Assembly: GCA_030686995.1 (NCBI GenBank)
Contig: CM060680.1
Coordinates: 204,029,322-204,093,321, forward strand
DNA from: Artemisia argyi
Taxonomy: Eukaryota > Streptophyta > Magnoliopsida > Asterales > Asteraceae
Reading direction: 5' to 3'
DNA length: 64,000 nt
Positions 45,364 to 56,638 of the stretch are shown piece after piece. Numbering within the stretch: the stretch's first letter is position 1; each line of letters starts with the position of its first letter. The position numbers and the translations under genes were made by a program. The notes below the pieces were generated by a model. The model was given only the letters and a program-made list of their open reading frames with translations, was not told the DNA's origin and did not search any database.

Positions 45364-47100
45364 CCTGTTAAATAAATAGACGACGTATTCGATTGCACCA
45401 TCTAGTATAATCTTAAAATAGATATAATCATATGTACTGATCAACCAAATGATGTGATGTACCTCACTGATACCTTTGTCCGTAAAAGTCATCTGAACAC
45501 TTTCTAGACAGCAAGAAAGTGAGTCAAAAGCAGCAGCACGCAAAAAGCCTCCTTAGACTTCATCCACTTCGTTGCTGATAAAATGCAACAAGCAACGCAA
45601 AGATTGAACCGTACGGCTGGAACATACTTTAACATAGAAATATGTTAACTTTGGTCGTATCATACCTCCGAAGCTCCAACGGATTAAACATGAATAGGTA
45701 AAAACTTATCACTAATGATTCATGTCAAATGTTGCCTTGTTTCATTTGTTATATTCAATATGGGTACATATAGTAGATGTTGCTAATTACATGATGTATG
45801 GACATATTATGATGTTTAGCTTTTTCTGTAACGTAACTTTGTAGATAACAGGATAGAAGCTTTGTATAGATTTGCAAGCGGACCTTAACTCTACTCGTTT
45901 CAAGACAACAATAGAAAAGCTCCTAATGGATTTTTATTTAATCGTTAGCTTGGGGGAACATTTTGAACTAAAACAACATTAGAAAAAAGCTGCCAGTGAG
46001 ATTTTTGTTCACTTGAACATTGTAATACTAATGTATGTACAACTAATATTTTCGTTCATGTCAATATCATTTTGTAACCATAACACATAAAGAAAGCTTG
46101 TATCAAACCATGTTATTATGTCAAACCATATTAGGTGGGTACCCGAAGTAAGCAGTTGCGAGCGATTTCGGTCATGGTTATCCATTTTATAAGTTTAATC
46201 GATTTTAACCGTATAAATAATCTCCAAAAGTTAAGAATGGTAGGATCACTCTGGTTCCATGCATCCTAAGGATGCCAACCGGACCCGGCCCAGACAATCA
46301 GCACCTCGCTCAGTGGTGACTGTACTTATCGGGAGGTGGGTTTTTAACTGTATAAATAATAACATAGGCTAAAACGTAAAATATCATTTTAGTAAAGATA
46401 AATGACATTGATTTACTAAAAGTCATGTAAAAGTTATTCCGCTACAATAATTGGATTCAAATATTCCTACATAACATAGTAACAAAAAAATATCTATTCG
46501 ACGTTTATAGATTACGATCACATTAATCAATTTTACACATAGATCTTTAGAAATGTTTCATTATGATAAATAAATTGCTATACAATAAAATTTGTGCAAT
46601 AATATAATTAATATTTGTACAATTATTTGAATTTTTAACATTAATGTATATTATGCACGATTCAGTTCGGTTAACCGCTGATATTTAAAAATAAATACCG
46701 AAATTGAAACGTGAAAAGCGGGTTTTCGAGTTTGGGTTTTTCTGGTTTCGGATTGAGCGGTTCGGATCGGTTCATCGATTTTTCAGATTTTTTGAACACC
46801 CCTAATTGCAGGAACGGAACCAGGGAGTTCCCGTAGGGTCGCGGGACACCCATAGATTTTTTTTGAAAAGAATAGACACCTATATACCATAAAAATCAAT
46901 AAGCTGAATCCAATACTATTCATAATCATGAAGGTTGATAAGCTAAACTTAAAGTTTTGCAAGATTAACAAGATTCACGTAGCAAACTCGAGGAGCGTCA
47001 AATGCTAGCTGCGAAAACTATTTCCTAGTTTACTCGAAACTTTGCATTGCTAAACCTTGTGACCCATTGATAATATACATATATATACTATCTATCTATA
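45364..47100. repeat. Dispersed repeat copy plus short inserts
   Basis: 45364-46130 matches the 19.4-21 kb and 51.2-52 kb copies. 46230-46345 is a GC-richer insert with CCCGGCCCAGACAA, slightly like the body of the 5S-derived element. 46770-46860 resembles a MITE end. No gene. Confidence 0.45.
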
Positions 47101-47119
47101 AAATTTAAATGTGGAACTT

Positions 47120-47248
47120 GTCCCACATTGTTGATTGTAGAAAAACTTGATCTATTTATAGCTAAGTCAATGGAACCATTCTCCTTGTGTGATATATGAT
47201 TAGGGATACAATACTTTGGGTATTGTTATTCGCATTCCACATGTTTTT
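47120..47248 (+). ncRNA. Candidate Pol III-type unit with USE, TATA and T5
   Basis: GTCCCACATTG (47120-47130), 24 bases, TTTATAG (47155-47161), then a predicted transcript from about 47185 to the TTTTT at 47244-47248. The body shares words with 13919-13987 and 50720-50788. Confidence 0.45.
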
Positions 47249-48031
47249 AGAAATCGTATAAGATTTAGCTACCGTTTGCAAATCCTATGTTTGATATACT
47301 CATAACCATGAAGATTGATAAGCTAAACTCAATGCTATTCATAACCATGAAGATTGATACCCTACCATGAAAAGCAATAAAATGAACTCAATGCAATTCA
47401 TAATCATGAAGATTGATAAGCTAAACTTAAAGTTTAACAAGATTCACGTAGCAAACTCGAGGAGGGTCAAATGCTAGCTGTGAACACTATTTTCTAATTT
47501 ACTTGAATCGTAGCTCATCAACCTCTCTCTAACCAACTAAGGGGGTGTTTACTTTTCCTTTAGTGGAGGGAATTGTGGGCCCAAAACCCTTACTTTGTCT
47601 TAATTGGGAGATCGTTTATAACTACACTCTCCCCAACAAGAGCCTAATTAAGAGGCTCATATCTAATTGGAATAAGAATGTGTCTAGAACAATACTAATC
47701 ATTTTCAACTACTTTGCATTGCTAAACCTTGTGACCCATTGATAATACATACATACACGGTCTGTATCTATAACCAAATTCATTAATTGACCTATCAACG
47801 AGCTAAAATGAGTCAAGATTGAAGTTTTTGTAAACAAGAATATTATCTCTCAAAGTTGAGGCAACTAGAAAGATTATTATTATTACTATTAGTATTATTA
47901 TTGTAGATTACGTAAATTATTTGAATACTTAACACATAGAATGCAACTCAAAAAAATCCAATGCTGCTCCACCCGCACACCTACTTGTAAGAAAAGCAAC
48001 AAAGATTTTGTTTAGATCTCAAATTTATCAA

Positions 48032-48073
48032 TTATAAACTACTTTACGTTTTGCTTACCCACCAATGTGGGAG
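48032..48073 (-). promoter_or_regulatory. U6-type USE/TATA cassette, minus strand
   Basis: CTCCCACATTG (48063-48073), 24 bases, TTTATAA (48032-48038), with a T7 run at 47956-47950 as possible terminator. Confidence 0.48.
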
Positions 48074-48729
48074 AAGTTCCACTTGTAACCTTTTCAAGCT
48101 ATTTGCATCAAGTGTGGCTCGTTTTTCAAGCTATTTACGTAAAGATTGAACCGTACGGTTGGAACATACTTTAACATAGAAATATGTTAAGTTTGGTCAT
48201 ATTGCTCCTGTCACCTCCGAAGCTCCAGTTAAAATGAATAACTAAAAAAGCTTATCTATAATGATACATGTTAAATGTTGCCTTGTTTAATTTGTTATAT
48301 GCAATAAGGGTAGACGTTGATGTTTATCTTTTACTATAGCGTAACTTTGTAGATAAAAAGATAGAAGTTTTGTATAGATTCGCAACATCATGCTAACCTT
48401 AACTCTACTCGTTACACGACAACAATAAATAAGCTCCTATGTACTTTCGTGTAAATTGTAATCCTTTGCTTTAGGGAACTTTTGGAACTACAACAACAAT
48501 ACAAAAATTGCCATTGAGATTTTTGTTCACTGGACATTTTTATGCTTATGTATGTACAATTAGTACTTTGTTTCACTGGACAATTAGTACTTTGTAACCA
48601 TTTAGAATTTCGCAACTAACTAAAATGTGTCATAATTAGAGTTAGTTGTTGTACAATTAGATGACATTTTGTTTTTTTCAAGTTAAAGACAAATGGAAAC
48701 TTTGAAAAAAGAAAATAAAAGTATAGATT

Positions 48730-48863
48730 ATCCCACATTGGCGGATGTACAAATATTTAATGTGTTTATATAGCTAAAGCCATGGGATCATCAACATGTA
48801 GATGTATATCTCTAAGGATACAAAAGCAATTGCCAATTCCTATCAGGTATATGTTTGCTTTTT
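48730..48863 (+). ncRNA. Candidate Pol III-type unit with USE, TATA and T5
   Basis: ATCCCACATTG (48730-48740), 24 bases, TTTATATAG (48765-48773), predicted start near 48797 and TTTTT at 48859-48863. Its best-matching body is the unit at 17263-17397 (shared ATACAAAAG, then TTCCTA). Confidence 0.45.
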
Positions 48864-50655
48864 AAATAGACTAACAAATGCAACTGAAAGCCTTTCAAAA
48901 TGCATAGTCTAGCTACTACTTTCAACTTTATTTATTTATTCATGTGATGCAATATGGAGCATAACTTCTGAAAGGCTTTCTAAATACAATAAGCTCGGTC
49001 CAAAACATAAATCCAAGTGAAACAAACTCCTAAACTATAAAATCTTCACCATAAGGTAGTTACGTTCATATTCTAACCAAACACGGTTATAGGATTTAGT
49101 ACAGTCGTCGTAAATGTTTTATATGCTGTCAAATAGTTAATAAACATACCGTACCAACATGCATATCGTTTTGAAAACTGCTAAGACCAAGATAGTGGTC
49201 TAAAGACACTAATAATATGTTTGTAACACAATGTTGTACGTACGTATATATACTTGTATGTAACGTTAGATTTTAACATACCTTCATCTGATAAATGCCT
49301 TCAATCATTATGGTCTGTTCCTGAGTTTGTAGTAACATAGCCTACATTAGGAAACCACTATGAATGAGCATAGCCTGATTGAATACTAATGTACTGTCCA
49401 ATCCGCAAACTAAAAGAGAGACCGAATTACCTGCGCACTGCGCACACATAATTTACACGTTGATTACCCCCGTCGGAAATACAATTGCTTTGTTGTTGGT
49501 TTTCACAAATGTGCGACCTCTTCTTTCGGGATCCATCAACAGGTGGTGAAGTATTTAATGGTACCAAAAAACATGAACTTTTTATTATTTGTCTATGATC
49601 ACCTAACCTTTATTCTAATCAAAATTCATTTTTTTTCTTCTTTTTATGTCTTACACGTATAATTTTATTCAAAATTATTATACTCAAATCAGTCGGTACT
49701 ACAAGTTAGAATTACCAATAAACTATGTTTTCTTCAAGGCAAAATCACAATATATTCTGAATAAAAGAAATGATATAAACTATCTCACGTGTACTCTATA
49801 ATCGGCAACTTTGTGCCTAACCTGCCCCTATTTTTAACATGTGGTGGTGTTCGGATTGCACACTTATGGACTATGGTTATCTGCCAATGACAAAAAATGC
49901 CAGAAACACGAAATTATAGAGTACACGTGAGATAGTTTATATCGTTTCTTTTTTTTCAGAATATATTGTGATTTTGCCTTGAAGAAAACATAGTTTATTG
50001 GTAATTCTAACATGTAGTACCGACTGATTCAAGAATAATAATTTGGAATAAAATTTCACGTGTAAGACATAAAAAAAAGTGATTAGAATAAAGGTTAGGT
50101 GATCATAGACAAATAAATAAAGGTTCGTGTGTTTTGGTTCCATTAATCATATTTAGACAATTGAACATGAGAAAAAAATGCTAATGTCGATTGGCAAATC
50201 TTGTCATGTAGCTTATGGAAAGCTTAAGAGTTATGATTTCATAGAATTTAACAAGATCTTTCGCAAACATTTGTTATTAGAGAGACAAACACGCGTCATG
50301 TAGTCCATTGGGAATAAATATTTGGTGAATTTGAGTCAAATATATGTCACTCGTAGTTTTTGTTGGTGTCGTTAACTTCATAAGCATTAAGTTGGTAATT
50401 AATAAAGGTTTGATGATTAGAAACAAATAGACGTCACTTGTAGTCTTTCTTAGAGCGTTAACTAAAACTAGATTGTCGTTTTGAGCTAACAAGACCTAAA
50501 GACGAAATCAGTACTAATACAAAGTACATAATCTATCATTATAGCCAAAGTCATTGACCCATCAACGAGCTGAAATGTATCAAGATTGAAGTTTTTGTAG
50601 ATAATAAAATTATCTTTCAAAATTGAGGCAATTAGAAAATTTTAAAGTGAAACTT

Positions 50656-50788
50656 GTCCCACATTGATGGTTGAAGAAAAACTTGATGTTTTTATAGCTA
50701 AGTCAATGGAACCATTAACATGGTGTGGTATACAACTCGGGGTATAATAATTACTTTGGGATTCCGAGTCTCCTTAACATATCTTTTT
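50656..50788 (+). ncRNA. Candidate Pol III-type unit with USE, TATA and T5
   Basis: GTCCCACATTG (50656-50666), 24 bases, TTTATAG (50691-50697), predicted start near 50722 and TTTTT at 50784-50788. Same subfamily as 47120-47248. Confidence 0.45.
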
Positions 50789-51199
50789 AGAAACCGTGCC
50801 GATTCGGTTACCGTTTGCAAATCCTCCTACGTTTCATTACGTAAATTGTTTAAGTTATTAATATCATCTTTTAGTTTGAATTAAGAGCAACAACTCATTC
50901 TTTTCTTCACACATAAAATGCAACTCAAATTTGTTACATAAGCAAAACACACTTCTCCAACGGGTTTTTTTATACTAATATGAACAAGAATTTCTAATGT
51001 TTCTCCACCCGCACAGGTAGGCGGGACAAAGAAGTAGAGAAATTTGCTTAGTCCTCAAATTTGTCACTTATAAGCTACTTTACATCAAGTGCGGCTCACT
51101 AGCTTGGTCATTTAGAAAATCGATGTTTTATTTAGAACTTCATATTCGACATATCTCATCTTGTTGCAAAGCTCTCACAGAGGAAAATGCAAACTCACA

Positions 51200-51980
51200 A
51201 ACTAAGACTACGTTAGTTTAATATTAAATAAGATATAATCATATGTATTGATCAACTAAATGATGTGATGTAGCTTGCTATACTTTTGTCCTTAAAAGTC
51301 ATGTGAACACCATCTAGACAACAAGAAAGTGAGCCAAAACGCATTAGCAAAAACCACCTGAAACTTCATCCTCTTCGTGTCTGATCAAATGCGACAAGCC
51401 ATGTAAAGATTATTTTGTGTCGGAGGCACATAGTTTAACATATAAATATGTTAAGTTTGGTCATATTATACTTATGAAGCTCCAACGGGTTAAACATCAA
51501 TAACTAAAAACTTACTCTATCTATAACGATACATATCAAATATTGCCTTGTTTAATTTGTTATATTCAATAAATAAATCATTTACTTTGATACAATGTTA
51601 GACAAAACTATGTTTTTGAGTCACGAAAATTGATGACTGAACCCATCTTGATCGATAGTACTTGTATTGACATGTTACCTTGTTCGTTCATGTCAATATC
51701 ATTTTGTAACGATAACACATAAAGTAAGCTTGTATTAAACCATGTTATTATGTCACCAATTTATTTGTACACCTCGAGAAAAATTGTCATTTTAGGGTAC
51801 AAGTAATGTTTAAACAAACTCATTACAAAACAACAGCAATAAAAGTACTCCTAATGGATTTTCATGTAATCGTTTGCTTGAGGGAACTTTTGGAACTATA
51901 ACAACAATAAAAGAAAACTGTCGATGAGATTTTCGTTAACTTGAACATTTTTATACATATTTTGTGGGGGCTTGTAACTA
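51200..51980. repeat. Dispersed intergenic repeat, copy related to 20353-21000
   Basis: Nearly collinear with 20353-21000 and, at GTAGCTTGCTATAC (about 51270), gives the empty site of the copia solo LTR at 19559. Confidence 0.8.
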
Positions 51981-52105
51981 TTTAGAATTTCACAACTAAC
52001 TAAAATGTCACAAGATTGAAGTTGTTGTAGATGAAATATTGTCTCTCTCAAGTTAAGGCAAATGTAAAATCTCGAAGAAAAAAATAATGAAAATATAGTA
52101 CGTTT

Positions 52106-52238
52106 CTCCCACATAGGTGGATATATAAAAATTTAATGTGTTTTTATAGCTAAAACCATTGCAACAATGTATTATGATGTATTAGCATTCATAACAAAAG
52201 GCATTTGAGATTCTAGTGCCCTATACATCATACTTTTT
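52106..52238 (+). ncRNA. Candidate Pol III-type unit with weakened USE
   Basis: CTCCCACATAG (52106-52116), 26 bases, TTTATAG (52143-52149), and TTTTT at 52234-52238. Confidence 0.35.
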
Positions 52239-52265
52239 AAAAGAATGTATGAAATGATATGACAA

Positions 52266-53054
52266 AATACACCGTTGGTCCCTAAACTTTCCTAAAAACA
52301 TCATCATGCCTCTTAAATTTGAAAAATCGTCGTGATGCGTCTAAAAGTTGGCTTTTTAGGCCGATTGTGTCCCTTGACCCATTTGGGCTTTGTCAACGCA
52401 CGTTTTCTGTTCTACTTTGAGGGGCATAATAGTCCAATCACTTTTTAACTATTACTCCAAACCTTAGTTAACCCAACAGTAGACGTTAAGGACGATTCAT
52501 GAACTGCATATGATTTTACATCCGCCTTCCAGTTTCATGCCGAAGGACTTGGCCGAACACATTATGTGGAACCCTCCTTTTATCCAGAGGCTACTCCTTT
52601 AACCCCTGGGTAATTCCATGAACCGCCAACCCGGATTTGGCGGGATTAGGACACCACACGTGGTTCTGACAGCTATCACCTAGGACGAACCTAGGTCTGC
52701 TCAGCTACTCCCGAGGCAATACAGGTATCGAGGTGAAGGTAGTATAAATACCCTCACCTCATTTATGATGCACACCTAATCTTTCACATAGCATTTACTC
52801 TTATCATTTACTCACATCTATTATTATCCCTCGGATACTCATTCTCACGCCGGAGGTTGGTCTTGGGTCAAACCCTAAGTCGAGTCTAACGTGCGTGGTT
52901 TCTTGTGTGTAGGAGTTCAGGAATCATTGTTAAGTCAAGAGCCGAAGGTCTACACAACATACCGTACGGTCTTCGAGCTATTACTTCAACAGTATGTGTG
53001 TGGAAGATTCCATCTTATGTAATTATCTATGGGAAGTCGGTGGTGTGTGTGAAG

Positions 53055-53055
<1 letters not shown>
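52266..53055 (+). mobile_element. Ty3/gypsy-type LTR fragment
   Basis: A TATA box (AGTATAAATACC, 52742) is followed by a pyrimidine-rich leader and ATTCTCACGCCGGAGG, an arrangement typical of LTRs of the Tat/Retand branch. Clean TG...CA ends and a duplication were not found, so this is a decayed or partial LTR. Confidence 0.42.

Positions 53056-53103
<48 letters not shown>
53055..53103 (+). repeat. A49 homopolymer
   Basis: 49 consecutive A bases at the border of the LTR-like fragment. Confidence 0.95.
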
Positions 53104-53105
<2 letters not shown>

Positions 53106-53302
53106 TGATCTATTTAACTCGGGCGGGAGACCCGAAACGACAAAACCAACCTTTTTACAAAGAGTGATACGACAAAAAACTTGGATCCAACACTGTTACT
53201 ACACTCAGATCTTGCACTATAACTACACTGTAGCAAATGAAGTTGTCATATAATAAAATTGATAATGGTTATACAAAAAAACCCTTAAGTTATTATTTAA
53301 TC

Positions 53303-53330
53303 TATACTATATAAAGCTTCTACCCCTTAA
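53303..53330 (+). mobile_element. Helitron-like 5' end
   Basis: TCTATACTATATAAAGCTTC preceded by A resembles the TCTATACTAT...AAAG start of plant Helitrons. It cannot belong to the 3' end at 61501, because that would place TNL exons 4-5 inside the element and exons 1-3 outside. Confidence 0.35.
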
Positions 53331-54299
53331 TTTAATGTGAAAGTGTATTGTGAGAAAATGGTAGTACGGTACAAGGTAGTTTAAACAAAATCTTAATTAT
53401 ATGAATTCCATAAATTTACATCTGCATTCTTCAATGTATCCTCGGTTACACAATATGAAAGGCCTACAGTTTGAATGCATAAATTAAACACACCAATTAG
53501 TGGTTAGTCTTTTTACCTTCCCTTCCGTGAGTTACAAATATTTTATCAATTATATAATGTGTCAAAAATCACACACAACAAATCACAACTTCCTCCACAC
53601 CGCGTACACATTGGGCTACAACTTATTATGGTGGTAAAGTAAGCATCATATCGTCTTACTTATTTAGCATGTTGATTTATATTGTTTTATGCAATGTTGC
53701 AAAACAAGGCCTACAAGGCCGATTAATCACCGATTAGGTGCTACAAGGCCTTCAACCTTTCCGATTTGTGTAAATCGGTCAAACAACTCGGTCAACCGTG
53801 GTCAACGACAGTTAATGACGGTCAACGGTGGTCAAGCTTGCCCGAAGCCTTCAAACCTTGCTAGAATTACCCAAAACTAACCGTAAAATTGTTTAATAAG
53901 TTATACTTGTTGTTTATATCTATTTCAAGATGTTTTTTTAAGAAAAATCTTGCGAGTAATGCCTAAAATTTTCCGGAAATACCTAAAACTTGCCGAAAAT
54001 ACAGAAAACTTATCGAAAATGCCAATCCAATTAATCACCGATAAATTCCGCCTACACCGATTACAAGCTACAGGGGGTCGACCGCCCGACTATCGATTCA
54101 CAATTTTTGAAACCTTGGTTTTATGTAAATTTCACGTGTTTTTTGTGTGTGTAACACTATATCAACTACACGAATTAAATGACCAATTCTTAATGGATTA
54201 CAACCCAAAAGAATACCGAGCATCATTACAACAAGGCCATATAATTATTGCTAAAAACTCTTCATATGCTCATAAGTTAGGTTAGTCTTTTCATAATCC
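53331..54299. other. Intergenic, no gene recognised
   Basis: 53690-54070 has degenerate repeats of CGGTCAACGGTGGTCAA and CCGATTA type. No supported coding region. Confidence 0.3.
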
Positions 54300-54506
54300 T
54301 CATAAGTTACATGAAGCATTCAACTTATGAGAAAGTATAAATAGTAGTTGTTGCTTCACTTTGGTGGAGGGTTTCGGTTCAGCAGGTACGTAGGGGTTGG
54401 CTGGATCTCGGATCTCAAATTCGTTGGTATGAGCATCATAGCCACATATAACAACATAATGACTTATACAGTCATCAGAATATTTAGTAACATTATTTTT
54501 TGTCAA
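54300..54506 (-). pseudogene. Guanylyl cyclase 1-like fragment
   Basis: The minus-strand frame contains HYVVICGYDAHTNEFEIRDP, which matches the conserved C-terminal core of the plant guanylyl cyclase 1 (GC1-type) protein family (HY.VICGYD..T.EFEIRDPA). The family protein is about 270 residues. Only about 35 residues are recognisable here, the flanks are unrelated, and no other exon was found nearby. It is a captured or decayed piece, not a gene. Confidence 0.6.
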
Positions 54507-55277
54507 GGTTTTTCTTTGTGAATAGAAAGGTCATTTCTCACCAGTATATGTTGCATTGCCTTCATAAATTCGTGGTATACGGACATCCTCCCTCCAAGGC
54601 TGACTACAAAATTATTACAGTAGTAATATAACAAGTAAGCTTCTTGATTTGACAATCGATACCGATGTATAACAAGTAAGCTTCTTTGAGTAACATACCT
54701 TTATATGCACTTGGGCTTGCAATTTTTTGACGAATCAATGCCACACCAACAGCAAGATAGGAACGTAGCAGAGATTTAGTCGAATAGAAACATGTTGTTG
54801 GTGTACCCTACGAATGCACACCAACAACCGTACAACAACCTTGGTCTTGATCTGAAGAGAGAAACGTAGCAGATATTTTGTGTGTTTAGTTTGTTATGGT
54901 GTTTGTGTCGTATGATACGAACGGAAGAGAGAGACAGAAAGCAAACGTGTTATTAGCTAAGAATTAAGGGAGGAGCGTGTGGCATATTAGATAAGTTTTA
55001 ATTGGATCATAATTGGGTTTTAATGGGATCGCTTATGGGTGAAATCAAAGTGCCGAAATTATGGGATATGAATGTGTAAAATTTCGGAGGTTACAAGGCA
55101 TAGAAAACGTATTCTAATATTTGTGTGCACTAAAAGTGATACCATTCTTTTGTGTAGTGGTTACTAAACGTACGTATTCTATTTCATAGATGGAATGCAA
55201 TCTACATATTCCTATTTGCTTTTGAGTGAATGTACATGTTTGGAATTTGATTTTGTAACCGTTTTCTAGGCGTGTTT

Positions 55278-55318
<41 letters not shown>

Positions 55319-56493
55319 TTTATAAAAATTGTACTTGATTACGGTTTATTTTTGTTTATAATCTAAACAAGAATTTTTAAATTTGTAGACTACAAGCACA
55401 TCTTCACAACATCCTAGCCTGCTACAAAACCGATTTAACATGGAGACAATTTTAGGCGTTTGCTTCATCGCCATTCGCGAGTGTCATGCTTGGCGATGAT
55501 GGTCCTTATGCAACGACTGTTTACCTCTTTTCTTAATATATGACAACACCAACACTATATTTAATGTAAATCAGGTCGAAACTCAAACCTAAACATGGAG
55601 ACGAACCTTCCAATGGACACGAACCAGAAACTCCCGTAAGCATGAACCGATCGAAACATCTAGAGTAGGAACTCCAACTCGGAGAACCCGAAGTATGCTC
55701 CAATCACGAACAATAACTACCAGTGAACGAACCTGAAACCTTTTACTTGAACACGAGCCAATCGAATTAATTCTTCCAAAGAGTGAACACCAACTCGAAC
55801 GATACAGACGATAATCCATGAAAGTTGCCTTAGTACTTTATTTTAGAGTGGTTTATACTTAAGTTGTTAGTTGAAGTTATGCAAGGATCGTATCAATATG
55901 TAATTTGAATATCTAACCGATCATGAAATCCCCGATCTTGGGGAGGAGGTTTTGACTTGGCCAAAGTAGTTTATTACAAATTGTTATGATAGTGATACGG
56001 TTTCCACATATGTAGCGATTTGATATACTTTTAAGTCTTATAGATATGATCATGTATTAAAATTATAATTAAGTTACATTTTGTATTATTTGTACATTAT
56101 AAAATCAATATACTGTAATGTTATAAAAATGTTGGGTATTATATCATTACCTATTTAAAATTATTTTGTACTCGAAATCAATGGAGAAGAAGCCTTCACT
56201 GAATAAAATAATTTAAATATTGGAATAACATTGACGTGACAAATAAATCATGTGTGTATACAGCCGGTGTGCAATCCCAAAATAGACGTCGCATCAATTA
56301 CAATGTTATTGAACCATGATATTTGATCAAAGTACATTACTTTTGAATTTACAAATTATACATTATTTTATATTTTAGACCATCAGGTTAACAAGGCAAC
56401 AAATACTACACACGTAAATAAATAATCAATAACAATCAACCGTCGTATGTTACGTCTGCACCAACATTACGAAAAAAAATACATAATTATTCA
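54507..56493. other. Intergenic, no gene recognised
   Basis: Contains a T39 run at 55279-55317 and AT-rich DNA. 55590-55820 is somewhat gene-like in composition but matches nothing that I know. Confidence 0.3.
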
Positions 56494-56530
56494 ACTAGCA
56501 GCCCATACATCGCCCGGGTTGTATCCCGCC
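56494..56530 (-). mobile_element. Degenerate Helitron-like 3' end, minus strand
   Basis: On the minus strand CCCGGGCGATGTATGGG (weak hairpin) is followed by CTG and CTAGT, then T. It lies about 145 bp past the TNL stop codon. Confidence 0.35.
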
Positions 56531-56588
56531 TCGTTTAATAAAATACACGTACATTTGAATACTACAAATAGTCAAATACCAAATAGCA

Positions 56589-56594
56589 TTTATT
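56589..56594 (-). terminator. Poly(A) signal of the TNL gene
   Basis: AATAAA on the minus strand, about 45 bases after the stop codon. Confidence 0.5.
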
Positions 56595-56638
56595 AACAAA
56601 TACACATACAATTGAATCATAAGTCAAACATCCGGTTG

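Noticed and set aside
46240..46345. Second 5S-derived SINE copy
   Set aside because: Only a short CCCGG..CAGACAA resemblance; no 5S head.
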